From: Actinacidiphila oryziradicis
GTDB lineage: Bacteria; Actinomycetota; Actinomycetes; Streptomycetales; Streptomycetaceae
Assembly (NCBI RefSeq): GCF_005047355.1
Contig: NZ_SUMC01000006.1
Span: forward strand, 124,001-188,000
Length of the DNA stretch: 64,000 nucleotides
Direction of reading: 5' to 3'
Made by a program: the position numbers and the translations under genes. The notes beneath the pieces were generated by a model. It had not been told where the DNA came from. It saw only the letters and a program-made list of their open reading frames with translations, and searched no databases. Below are positions 9,257 to 16,691 of the stretch, one piece after another; within the stretch, counting starts at the first letter, position 1, and every line of letters begins with the position of its first letter.

Positions 9257-10912
9257 TCAGGCACCCTCGGGGGGCGGGTTCAGGGCACCGTTCGTGAGGC
9301 CTTCGCGGGCGAGGGCGGTGGCCTGTCCGCTGAGCCTGGCGAGCTGCCGAGTGCGTTCCTCGAACTCCTGGAGCGCGCGGAACGCCGCGCCGTAGCGGCG
9401 TTGCTCCTGGATGCCCATCTGAGGGATGCGGGAACCACGCGCGTCGACGCGGAAGGCGCCGCTGGTGCTGGTGGAGCGGCGCTTGTTGGCGGGGCTGAGG
9501 AGGAATCCGTGAAGGTAATCGGTGTCGAGGTGGTCGCTGGCTGAGGCAGGATCGCCGTCGGTGTACTCGACGAGCCCGGCACGGGCGAGATCGGCGACGC
9601 TGACGGACGCGTTGTCGAGGGTGCCGGGGCCGCCGCCGGGGGCGAGTTGGGGCAGCAGGGCCTCCAGGGCGTGGAGTTGGTCCTGCAGCTGGCTGCGGAG
9701 GGTCGCGTACTCGGTCAGGTAGTCGCGGTGGGTCCCACGGACGTGGGTGCCGGGGGTCAGGTCGACGGTGTCGTCCAGGAGGTCGATGAGAGGGACGTCG
9801 ACAGCCTGGTCGGGTTCGGGGTCGAGGGGGCCGTCCGGGGAGTTCGTGGTGAGATCCACCATCTGGACGGCTTGTACACCGTCCGGGTTGGGGCGTCGGA
9901 GGAACCAGAGGTGCACGGGGAGGGAGTGGGCTGTGGCCGTGCCGGGCGGGAGGGCGACGACCTGGACGAGGATGCCACGGCGGACGAGTTCCGCGCGGAT
10001 ACGACGGCCGGCCTTGCGGTAGGCGACGGACGCGGGCATCACCAGGATGGTCCTGCCCCCGGGAGCCGTGTGGGCGTAGGCGTGCTGGAGCCAGGCGAGT
10101 TCGCCCTCGGCGCGTGAAGGGGTGCCCAGTTCCCAGCGCTGGTCGAGGAGAAGGTCTTCACGGCCCCAGTCGGGCGAGGCGACCGGCGGGTCGCAGATGA
10201 CGAGGTCCGCTTTGAGGTCGGGCCACTGGTCGTCGCGCAGTGAGTCGCCGGCCCGGACGTCGGTGGGGGTGCGGCCACTGAGGGTGGCGCGGAGCTGGGC
10301 GAAGTCGGCCATCGCCGGGCCGACTTCCTGGCCGTGACGGGTGGGGCCGGATGCCGGGCCGAGGCAGAGGAGGAGGGTGCCGATCCCGCAGGCCGGGTCC
10401 AGGATGCTCGCGGTCTTCGGGACGGGCCCCGCGAAGTGCTGCACAGCCTGGACGATCCGGGGGGAGGTGACCTGATCGGAGCCAGCCCGGCGAGTCGAGT
10501 CCAGGAAGCGCTCGCCGAGAGCGGCGATCAGCTCGGTATTCGATGTGTTCCCGGCGATCTCCATCGTCTGCTGGGTGATCTCGGGCGCGAGACCTGGTGG
10601 TGGGGTGCCGTCCGCGAGGAGTCGGGCGACCGCGGCGAGCCCTTGGATCAAGTCGTCCCCGTACGCGCCGCGCAGTGACTGCCAGAGCCTGACCTCGTCG
10701 GACACATCGTGTCCCTTGCGCTGCTTCGCGAGCCAGGCACGCACCTCGGTGAGGTGGAAGAGAGGACTGTTCGTCCCGCCGCCGGCCGGTGCGGGAAAGT
10801 CGTCGTAGCGGCGCCGCCAGTTGGCGACGGCGGCCCGGGTCACTCCTGCCAGCCGGGCGATCTCGGCACCGGTGATCAGCGGATCAGAGGCGGAGCGAGT
10901 GTCGTCCTTCAT
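9257..10912 (-). CDS. HTH-fused N6-adenine-type DNA methyltransferase (HsdM-like)
   Basis: The ATG at 10912 begins with an AlpA/MerR-like helix-turn-helix (ITGAEIARLAGVTRAAVANW), so longer starts are not needed. The middle is a class I methylase: SAM motif LDPACGIGTLL near residue 170, and motif IV CDPPVAS near 240. The usual adenine-methylase form is NPP(Y/F/W), so the valine is unusual. After residue about 390 the protein has long helices (YATLRSQLQDQLHALEALLP) like the tail of HsdM. It shows no target-recognition domain, and no hsdS or hsdR gene lies near. It may be a regulatory methylase or part of a defence pair with the divergent helicase. Catalytic competence is uncertain because of motif IV. 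Confidence 0.8.
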   Translation of the reverse strand: MKDDTRSASDPLITGAEIARLAGVTRAAVANWRRRYDDFPAPAGGGTNSPLFHLTEVRAWLAKQRKGHDVSDEVRLWQSLRGAYGDDLIQGLAAVARLLADGTPPPGLAPEITQQTMEIAGNTSNTELIAALGERFLDSTRRAGSDQVTSPRIVQAVQHFAGPVPKTASILDPACGIGTLLLCLGPASGPTRHGQEVGPAMADFAQLRATLSGRTPTDVRAGDSLRDDQWPDLKADLVICDPPVASPDWGREDLLLDQRWELGTPSRAEGELAWLQHAYAHTAPGGRTILVMPASVAYRKAGRRIRAELVRRGILVQVVALPPGTATAHSLPVHLWFLRRPNPDGVQAVQMVDLTTNSPDGPLDPEPDQAVDVPLIDLLDDTVDLTPGTHVRGTHRDYLTEYATLRSQLQDQLHALEALLPQLAPGGGPGTLDNASVSVADLARAGLVEYTDGDPASASDHLDTDYLHGFLLSPANKRRSTSTSGAFRVDARGSRIPQMGIQEQRRYGAAFRALQEFEERTRQLARLSGQATALAREGLTNGALNPPPEGA

Positions 10913-10965
10913 GCAGTCACCGTACACGGCGAAGGGATCGCTCTCAGAGATTAATTCGTGTTGGC

Positions 10966-10984
10966 GACGTACACATGCTGTGTA
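10966..10984. promoter_or_regulatory. inverted repeat in the methylase/helicase divergent promoter
   Basis: TACACA-TGC-TGTGTA at 10970-10984 is a perfect 6-bp inverted repeat in the 238-bp divergent promoter region. The methylase product has an N-terminal helix-turn-helix, so the repeat could be its operator. GACGTACACAT, which covers the left arm, also occurs at 2215-2225 before the ATPase operon. Confidence 0.4.
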
Positions 10985-11150
10985 TGTTATGGGGCGACCA
11001 GGCTGGCGGGGCGATAGGGAGCCTGCGGGAGCACGCGGGGTCATACCTACAGATGCCGGTGTTCCGATAAACGGGCATTCGACCCTTGATCGTCAAGCCT
11101 CCCAGTAGAGTGAATCGACACCCTGGCGCAGCCCCCGAAGGAGCAGTTCC

Positions 11151-13289
11151 TTGCCGCAGCTTGCCTTCGCCAACACCTTCTGGGACGAGTACGAAGTCCT
11201 GGAGAAGTCAGTCAAGGCCGGGGTCCGGAAGGCGATGAGCAAGTTCCAGAAGCTCACTGTCGCCGAACTGCACGCCGACAAGGGGCTGCATCTCGAGTCG
11301 GTAGACATAGCGCGCGACGCCCGGATGCGGACGATTCGGATCAACGACTTCTGGCGGGGCGTAGTCCTGGCGCCGGACGACGGCAGCGACACGTTCCTGC
11401 TGGTCAATGTCGTGTCCCACGACAAGGCGTACGAGTGGGCGTCGAAGCGGATCTATACCGTCAATACGGCCACCCGGGGGCTGGAGGTCCGCAATGTGGT
11501 GGCGATCGAGCAGCTGACGCCGGTCCTGGAGCAGGCCGCGGCGCAGGCACCGTCGAGGCTGTTCGAGGAGTATTCGGACTTCACACTGCGCGAGCTCGGG
11601 ATCGACGAGGGCACGCTGCGGGCGATACGGACCATCATCGACAAGCCACAGCTGGAGGCATTCGGGACGCTGCTCCCGGAAGACCAGTTCGAGGTGCTGC
11701 AGTATCTGGCCGAGGGCTTCAAGCCCGACGCTGTCTACCGCGACGTCGTCGCCGTGCGGCGGCCGGCTGACGCCGGACCGGAGCCGACCGAGGACCTGGC
11801 CACTGCCATCGCCAACACCAGCAGCCGTATCACCTTCGTGTCAGGACCCGCAGAGCTCGAGGAGGTGCTCAGCAAGCCCTTCGCCGCCTGGCGGGTCTTC
11901 CTGCACCCGACGCAGCGCCGGGTGGCGTACCGGGTTTCGTACGGCGGACCGGTGCAGGTCACCGGCGGGCCGGGCACCGGCAAGACCGTGGTGGCGCTGC
12001 ACCGCGTCAAACACCTGCTGGGACGCTCACCCGATGGCGGCCGCATCCTGCTGACGACCTTCACCAACGCCATGGCCGCGGCCCTGCGGCAGAATCTCGC
12101 TCTGCTGCTGGAGGATCCCGCGCTGCTGGACCGGGTCGAGGTCACCACCGTCAACTCGCTCGCCCACTATGTCGTGCAGGAGCGCAAGGGCCGGGCGCCT
12201 GCGCTGATCAATGACGCGGACGAGCGGGTGCGGTGGGGGCGGCTCGTCAGGAAGTTCGACCTGGCCTGGACCGAGCAGTTCCTCGCGCAGGAGTACCGGC
12301 ATGTCATCCTCGCGCAGGACATCGGCTCGTCGGAGGAGTACCTGAAGGCGGTGCGCCGTGGGCGGGGGAGCGCGCTGGGTCCGTTGCAGCGGGCGAAGGT
12401 GTGGCGAGCGTTGGAGGAGTTCACCCGGCAGCTGGAATCCGAGGGCAAGCGCACACATCTGCAGCTGTGTTCCGAGGCGGCCCGGCTGCGCCGTAATGCC
12501 GGTCCGGACTTCCCGCGTTATGACCACGTGGTCGTCGACGAAGCGCAGGATCTTCATCCGGCCCAGTGGCGGTTGTTGCGGGCCGTCGTACCGGAACGGC
12601 CTGACGACCTGTTCATCACTGGCGACCCGCATCAGCGCATCTACGACTCGAAGGTGGCACTCGGCTCACTCGGCATCTCGGTGGCCGGCCGGTCCAGTCG
12701 GCTGCGGGTGAACTACCGCAACACCGAGGAGATTCTGGTGTGGGCCACCGGCATCGTCAGGAACGAGCTGGTGGAGGACCTCGGCGGCGACGGTATGGAG
12801 ACTCTGGCCGGCTACCAGTCCGTGCTGCACGGGGCCCGACCGCGGACCGCGGCGTTCGGCTCGGAGGAGGCGGAGCTGACGGCGCTTGTCGATCAGGTCA
12901 GGCAATGGACCGATGCAGGGGTGCGGACCTCGGAGATCGCGGTCTGCACCCGCTTCAACAATCTGATCGACAAGGCCGTGCACCGGCTGGTCGCCGTCGG
13001 GATCCCGGTGGCGCTGGTGAAGGACAACCCGGCAGCGGACGAGGAGGGTGTGCGGATCGCCACGACGCACAGTATGAAGGGGCTGGAATTCCGATGCGTG
13101 GCGGTCGTCGGCGTGACCGCGGGCGCCTTCCCTTTCTCCCGTGCGGTGACGGACGAGACGGTCGACCGGCTGCAGCACGAGACCGACCTGCTCGCCGAAC
13201 GCTGCCTGCTGTTCGTCGCCTGCACGCGTGCGCGCGAGGCACTCTATGTCTCGTGGAGCGGCGCCCCCAGTTCTTTCCTGGCCGCGTAG
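11151..13289 (+). CDS. superfamily I (UvrD-like) helicase with N-terminal RelE/ParE-like domain
   Basis: TTG start at 11151 with GAAGGAG seven bases upstream. Residues 1-100 have the RelE/ParE pattern: helices, a strand with MRTIRIND, an arginine after WRG, and the terminal VSHDKAYEWA. A linker leads to a UvrD-type helicase: Walker A GGPGTGKT near 272, motif II DEAQD near 462, GDPHQRIY, a YRNTEEI motif, and motif V THSMKGLEF near 639. All helicase motifs look intact. In this architecture the toxin-like domain probably serves as an RNA- or DNA-binding or cleaving effector controlled by the helicase. It is divergent from the HTH-methylase with a shared promoter region, and may form a two-gene defence module with it. 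The substrate is unknown. Confidence 0.88.
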   Translation: MPQLAFANTFWDEYEVLEKSVKAGVRKAMSKFQKLTVAELHADKGLHLESVDIARDARMRTIRINDFWRGVVLAPDDGSDTFLLVNVVSHDKAYEWASKRIYTVNTATRGLEVRNVVAIEQLTPVLEQAAAQAPSRLFEEYSDFTLRELGIDEGTLRAIRTIIDKPQLEAFGTLLPEDQFEVLQYLAEGFKPDAVYRDVVAVRRPADAGPEPTEDLATAIANTSSRITFVSGPAELEEVLSKPFAAWRVFLHPTQRRVAYRVSYGGPVQVTGGPGTGKTVVALHRVKHLLGRSPDGGRILLTTFTNAMAAALRQNLALLLEDPALLDRVEVTTVNSLAHYVVQERKGRAPALINDADERVRWGRLVRKFDLAWTEQFLAQEYRHVILAQDIGSSEEYLKAVRRGRGSALGPLQRAKVWRALEEFTRQLESEGKRTHLQLCSEAARLRRNAGPDFPRYDHVVVDEAQDLHPAQWRLLRAVVPERPDDLFITGDPHQRIYDSKVALGSLGISVAGRSSRLRVNYRNTEEILVWATGIVRNELVEDLGGDGMETLAGYQSVLHGARPRTAAFGSEEAELTALVDQVRQWTDAGVRTSEIAVCTRFNNLIDKAVHRLVAVGIPVALVKDNPAADEEGVRIATTHSMKGLEFRCVAVVGVTAGAFPFSRAVTDETVDRLQHETDLLAERCLLFVACTRAREALYVSWSGAPSSFLAA

Positions 13290-13448
13290 TCCTGCCAAGG
13301 CCTCTACGCGGGCACGGTCGGCATGTGCGCATACGCGGCATCTTCACCCATGGATACGCCTGAGAGTGTCCGCGCGCATGCGGAAAGTTGCGTAGGTCCA
13401 GTTATCATAAGTCGAGTTATGTAGCTGTCGCAGACATGGGGAGTGCCG

Positions 13449-13643
13449 GTGCCGAGTTTGCCGAGGCCCGCCGAGATGTTCGACCGGGGGTCCGCGCTCG
13501 CCGCATTCGCCGGTGATGAGCGCGGCGGCGCCGCACTCGGGGTGATCTCCGGGTGCCGTCGGCAAGGCAAGACGTTCCTGCTCCGCCCGCCAGCCCTGCG
13601 ACCGTCGCCGAGGGCTACCCCGTACGCCGCAGCTCACCCATGA
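13449..13643 (+). pseudogene. 5' remnant of a P-loop ATPase
   Basis: From the GTG at 13449 (GGGGAG upstream) the peptide reads MPSLPRPAEMFDRG and then GVISGCRRQGKTFLL, the start and Walker A loop of an Arch_ATPase/DUF234-type protein that usually has several hundred residues. Sense is lost after about base 13590, and the frame stops at 13643 inside the 3' end of the convergent minus-strand gene. The rest of the gene has been removed, possibly when the exopolysaccharide operon and the defence island were joined. Confidence 0.6.
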
Positions 13644-14446
13644 GGCGCCGCGGCGAAGTCCCGGAAGTACAGCTCGGTGTTGTCCACCCGCAGCCCCACC
13701 CCGCCCGGCGTCAGCAGCCGGCCGGGAGTGCGGTCCTCGGCGGTGAGGACCGTCCGCCCGTCGATGTCGAGGCGGAGGTGGACCGTCCCTGAGCGGCTGT
13801 TCACCGCGCTTGCCGCCAACTGGTGCCAGGATCCGTAGGGAAGCGCGTGCCGGGCCTCGGCCAGCGTGGCGTAGTCCCCGCCGTTCGCGGCCGATGCGTC
13901 CTTGGCCGGGATCTTGCGCTTGACCACTATCAGTCCGTCGCGCCGGCGGAAGCTCAGCGCGTACAGCTCCTGGGGACTGTGGTACCGCAGCCAGAGGTGG
14001 CCGCCGTCCCAGTCCTGAGCCGGGGTCTGTGCTGTGGTGATCGGCGGTGCCAGGCGCACCGCCGTGCGCACTATCACCGATCCGAAGTCCCGCCTGCGGG
14101 TGACCAGGCGGAAGACGGCGGAGTCGGTGAACCGAGATGAGTCCGGCCCCGTCTCCCCGACCTCCGGCAGCCCCGTCCAGCCGTCACCGCTGTGGGCGAA
14201 GAGGGAGCCGCTGGTGACCACCCACTCCGCAGAGGTGCGTGCCCTGCGGTCGTGGGGATTGCGGTACGCGTATTCGTTGGTGACCAGGCCGTCCTGGGGG
14301 AAGCGGGCCGTGAAGGGATTTCCGGCCTCGTGCGGGCCGACGAGCTCCGCGGCCCCGTATGCGGCGGCGGTGGCCGCTGCGGTTCCCAGTGTCAGCCCAC
14401 CGATCAACGTCCGCCGGGACGGTCGGGGCAGCTCGGCCCCGCTCAT
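13634..14446 (-). CDS. Tat-exported lectin-like (LamG-type) protein, 270 aa
   Basis: ATG at 14446 overlaps the deacetylase stop as ATGA, so the two are translationally coupled. The N-terminus has a twin-arginine signal (PSRRTLIGG followed by an alanine-rich core). The mature part is beta-rich with GGHLWLRYHS, LRLDIDGR and a final LRVDNTELYFRDF, like concanavalin/LamG-type carbohydrate-binding folds; no catalytic motif is apparent. It is the last gene of the exopolysaccharide operon. A role in binding or remodelling the polymer outside the cell is inferred. Note that a frame much longer than this is open upstream, but it lies over the deacetylase gene. Confidence 0.75.
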   Translation of the reverse strand: MSGAELPRPSRRTLIGGLTLGTAAATAAAYGAAELVGPHEAGNPFTARFPQDGLVTNEYAYRNPHDRRARTSAEWVVTSGSLFAHSGDGWTGLPEVGETGPDSSRFTDSAVFRLVTRRRDFGSVIVRTAVRLAPPITTAQTPAQDWDGGHLWLRYHSPQELYALSFRRRDGLIVVKRKIPAKDASAANGGDYATLAEARHALPYGSWHQLAASAVNSRSGTVHLRLDIDGRTVLTAEDRTPGRLLTPGGVGLRVDNTELYFRDFAAAPHG

Positions 14447-16587
14447 CCCGGCGTCACCGCGGTCGCCATCGGGGCCACGGTGACCTGGAGCAGGGCAGGC
14501 CAGGAGCGCCGGGTGAGATCGCGGTACGCGGAGTAGGCCACACCTCCTGGCTCTCCCTTGGCCAGCAGGGTCGTGCGGATCGCCCCGTCCACGTTGATCG
14601 CGGTCGAGCTTGCGGTCACCGTGATGATGACCCGGTGCTCGGCGGCCGCCGCCAGCGGTCGCGTTGCTACCAGCCGCTGGCTGTTCGCGTCGCCCGAGTA
14701 CACGTCCATCCGGTCGCGGGAGACCTGGACGCTGATCGCCAGCGGGCTGCCCACCCGGACCCACAGCGCGCCGCTCACACCCGTGGACGAGAGCCTGGCG
14801 ATGGTGCCGCTGACCGTGTAGTCGGTCCACCCACCTGTCTGCTCGGGCCGGTAGGCCCCGTAGGCGGACAGGGTGCGCCCCTGCGGCTCGAGCTGGGCTC
14901 CGCCGATCCGGAACGGCGCCTGCACGCCGGGGGCGCTCTCCCAACGGGCGTTCGGGTCCAGCAGCACTGATCCGGCCACGGTCTGCCGGCTGCCGGTGGC
15001 CGTACTGGCGTCCTGGGGAAGTGCGGAGACGCGGAGTGCGGTGAAGGCCGTCCAGGAGACACCCGGCCTGTTGATGCCGACCCGGATGCCGATGCCTCCG
15101 GCGAGGTCACCGGCAGTCTCCTTGGAGGTCCAGCTGAGTACCGCGGTGCCGTCCACGCGGGCCGTGGTGGTGGCGCCGCTCACGGTGACCCGCACCGTGT
15201 GCGACGTCGTAGGCGCCAGCTTGCGGACCGCCACCCGGCGACCGCTGTGGGTCAGCACAAGATTGCCCTGGCTGACGCTGACCGTCACGGGGTCCAGGCT
15301 GCCGTTGCGTACCACGATCGAGGCCTGGTTGGTCCCGTTGCCGAACCCCTTGATGGTGGCGTCCACCTGGTAGCCGGTCCAGTCGACGCTGCTTACGGCG
15401 CGGTAGTCGGCGGCGGCGTAGCGCTCGTTGCCGGGGAAGGGCCCCTGGCCGGTAAAGACTCCGATACCGCTGCGGCCGGTACCGTCGGTGCGCGTCCACA
15501 GTGCCGGCTGAGCCAGGGGCTTGGAGGCGGCGGGCGCGACCTGGGTCCACCGGGCGATCCCGGAGAGCAGTTGCTCCGGGGTGGTCGAGCTGTGCAGCTC
15601 CAGTCGCTGCACTTGGTGCGCGGCCGCGGCACGGCGGCTGGCGGTGAGCGGCCGTGTCGAGACGTTGGTCATGGTGGTCACGAAATATTTGGACAGCAGC
15701 TCCTGCAGAGTCGTCCCTCCACTGGGCACGTTGACCCGCTCGGTGGCCTCGGAGAAGGGGTACGCGAAGACCTGGGGCTTCGGCAGGCCGTGGCTGGTGA
15801 TGTCCTTGAAGGACTGCTTGATGTCGGCGTTCACCCGGGCCTCGTACTCCTGCCGGGTCTCCAGCCGCTGCTGGTCCTTCAGCCACAGGCGGTTGGCGAG
15901 GGCCGATGCGGTGTGCCCGGCGGCGTCCACCTGCTGGCGATGGTGGAGGTCGTGAGTGTGGTCCTGGAAGTCCCATCGGCCGGAGCCGGCCATCCGCTTG
16001 ATCTCGTTCCAGGTGAGGTAGTACGGGCGGTTCTGGTCCACCCGGCCGGTGATCAGGAAGACGGCGCCGTGCATGTGGTGCCGGGCCAGGATCCGGTCGC
16101 CGTAGACCCACAGCCCGTTGGTGCCGTCGTCGAAGGTGATGTAGACCGACCGCGGCGGGGCCGGTCCGCCCTTGAGGTAGTCGACGAACTCGTCGGTGGT
16201 CAGGCTCCGGTAGCCGGCGCTCTCGAGCGCGGCCAGCTGGGCGTCGAAGGCGGCCGGGGTGACCACGTACTGGCTGGAGCTGTGGGGGTTGAGGTCGTGG
16301 TAGGCCAGCACGATCGGGGCCGATGCGGCGGGCAGCCCCTTGACCGTGCGAGCCCACGCCGTGGTGTCGGCGGGCTTGAGACGGACCACCGGCGGACTGG
16401 CCTGCGGGCTCATGTACTTCTGGTAGAGGTAGTACTCCGCGGCCGCGTAGAAGGGCAGCGCCAGGACTGCTGTGGCGAGCAGGGTCAGCCCGATGCGGGC
16501 CGGCCAGTGTGCGGGTCCGCGGCGGGGACGGTGCGCGCGGTCGCGCGCACCGGCGGGCGGCAGGGAGGAGAGGTGGGGCGAGGTCAC
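14443..16587 (-). CDS. membrane-anchored polysaccharide deacetylase with lectin-like tail
   Basis: GTG start at 16587 overlaps the 35-aa gene by GTGA. A single membrane segment at about residues 30-52 (IGLTLLATAVLALPFYAAAEYY) anchors the protein outside. The NodB-type domain has YITFDDGTNG near residue 149, with the catalytic aspartate pair, and an HTHDLHH motif near 209, as in IcaB/PgaB de-N-acetylases of poly-N-acetylglucosamine. From about residue 350 to the end two repeats of a beta-sandwich follow (each with SVQVSRD- or TVSVSQG-like strands), similar to the downstream lectin-like protein. It probably deacetylates the polymer made by the adjacent GT2. Resembles a subunit of the streptomycete mat locus, but orthology is not shown. 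Confidence 0.85.
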   Translation of the reverse strand: MTSPHLSSLPPAGARDRAHRPRRGPAHWPARIGLTLLATAVLALPFYAAAEYYLYQKYMSPQASPPVVRLKPADTTAWARTVKGLPAASAPIVLAYHDLNPHSSSQYVVTPAAFDAQLAALESAGYRSLTTDEFVDYLKGGPAPPRSVYITFDDGTNGLWVYGDRILARHHMHGAVFLITGRVDQNRPYYLTWNEIKRMAGSGRWDFQDHTHDLHHRQQVDAAGHTASALANRLWLKDQQRLETRQEYEARVNADIKQSFKDITSHGLPKPQVFAYPFSEATERVNVPSGGTTLQELLSKYFVTTMTNVSTRPLTASRRAAAAHQVQRLELHSSTTPEQLLSGIARWTQVAPAASKPLAQPALWTRTDGTGRSGIGVFTGQGPFPGNERYAAADYRAVSSVDWTGYQVDATIKGFGNGTNQASIVVRNGSLDPVTVSVSQGNLVLTHSGRRVAVRKLAPTTSHTVRVTVSGATTTARVDGTAVLSWTSKETAGDLAGGIGIRVGINRPGVSWTAFTALRVSALPQDASTATGSRQTVAGSVLLDPNARWESAPGVQAPFRIGGAQLEPQGRTLSAYGAYRPEQTGGWTDYTVSGTIARLSSTGVSGALWVRVGSPLAISVQVSRDRMDVYSGDANSQRLVATRPLAAAAEHRVIITVTASSTAINVDGAIRTTLLAKGEPGGVAYSAYRDLTRRSWPALLQVTVAPMATAVTPG

Positions 16588-16691
16588 GGCAGGATGCTTC
16601 CTCGAGTCAGAACGATTGCGTATATGCCGCAGACCACGGCGATGGAGAGCAGGGCGGCGAGCAGCCGGCCGACGGCGTGCAGGGACTTCAT
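16584..16691 (-). CDS. 35-aa single-span membrane peptide, IcaD/PgaD-like position
   Basis: This short gene reads MKSLHAVGRLLAAL, then a hydrophobic span LLSIAVVCGIYAIVL, and ends TRGSILP. Its ATG shares one base with the GT2 stop (TGATG) and its stop overlaps the deacetylase start (GTGA), so it is locked between the two. Such coupling on both sides, the clean membrane span and the positive N-terminus argue for a real gene. In ica and pga operons a small membrane protein (IcaD, PgaD) sits next to the synthase and is needed for its activity; those are longer (over 100 aa), so the likeness is in place and topology only. Confidence 0.7.
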   Translation of the reverse strand: MKSLHAVGRLLAALLSIAVVCGIYAIVLTRGSILP

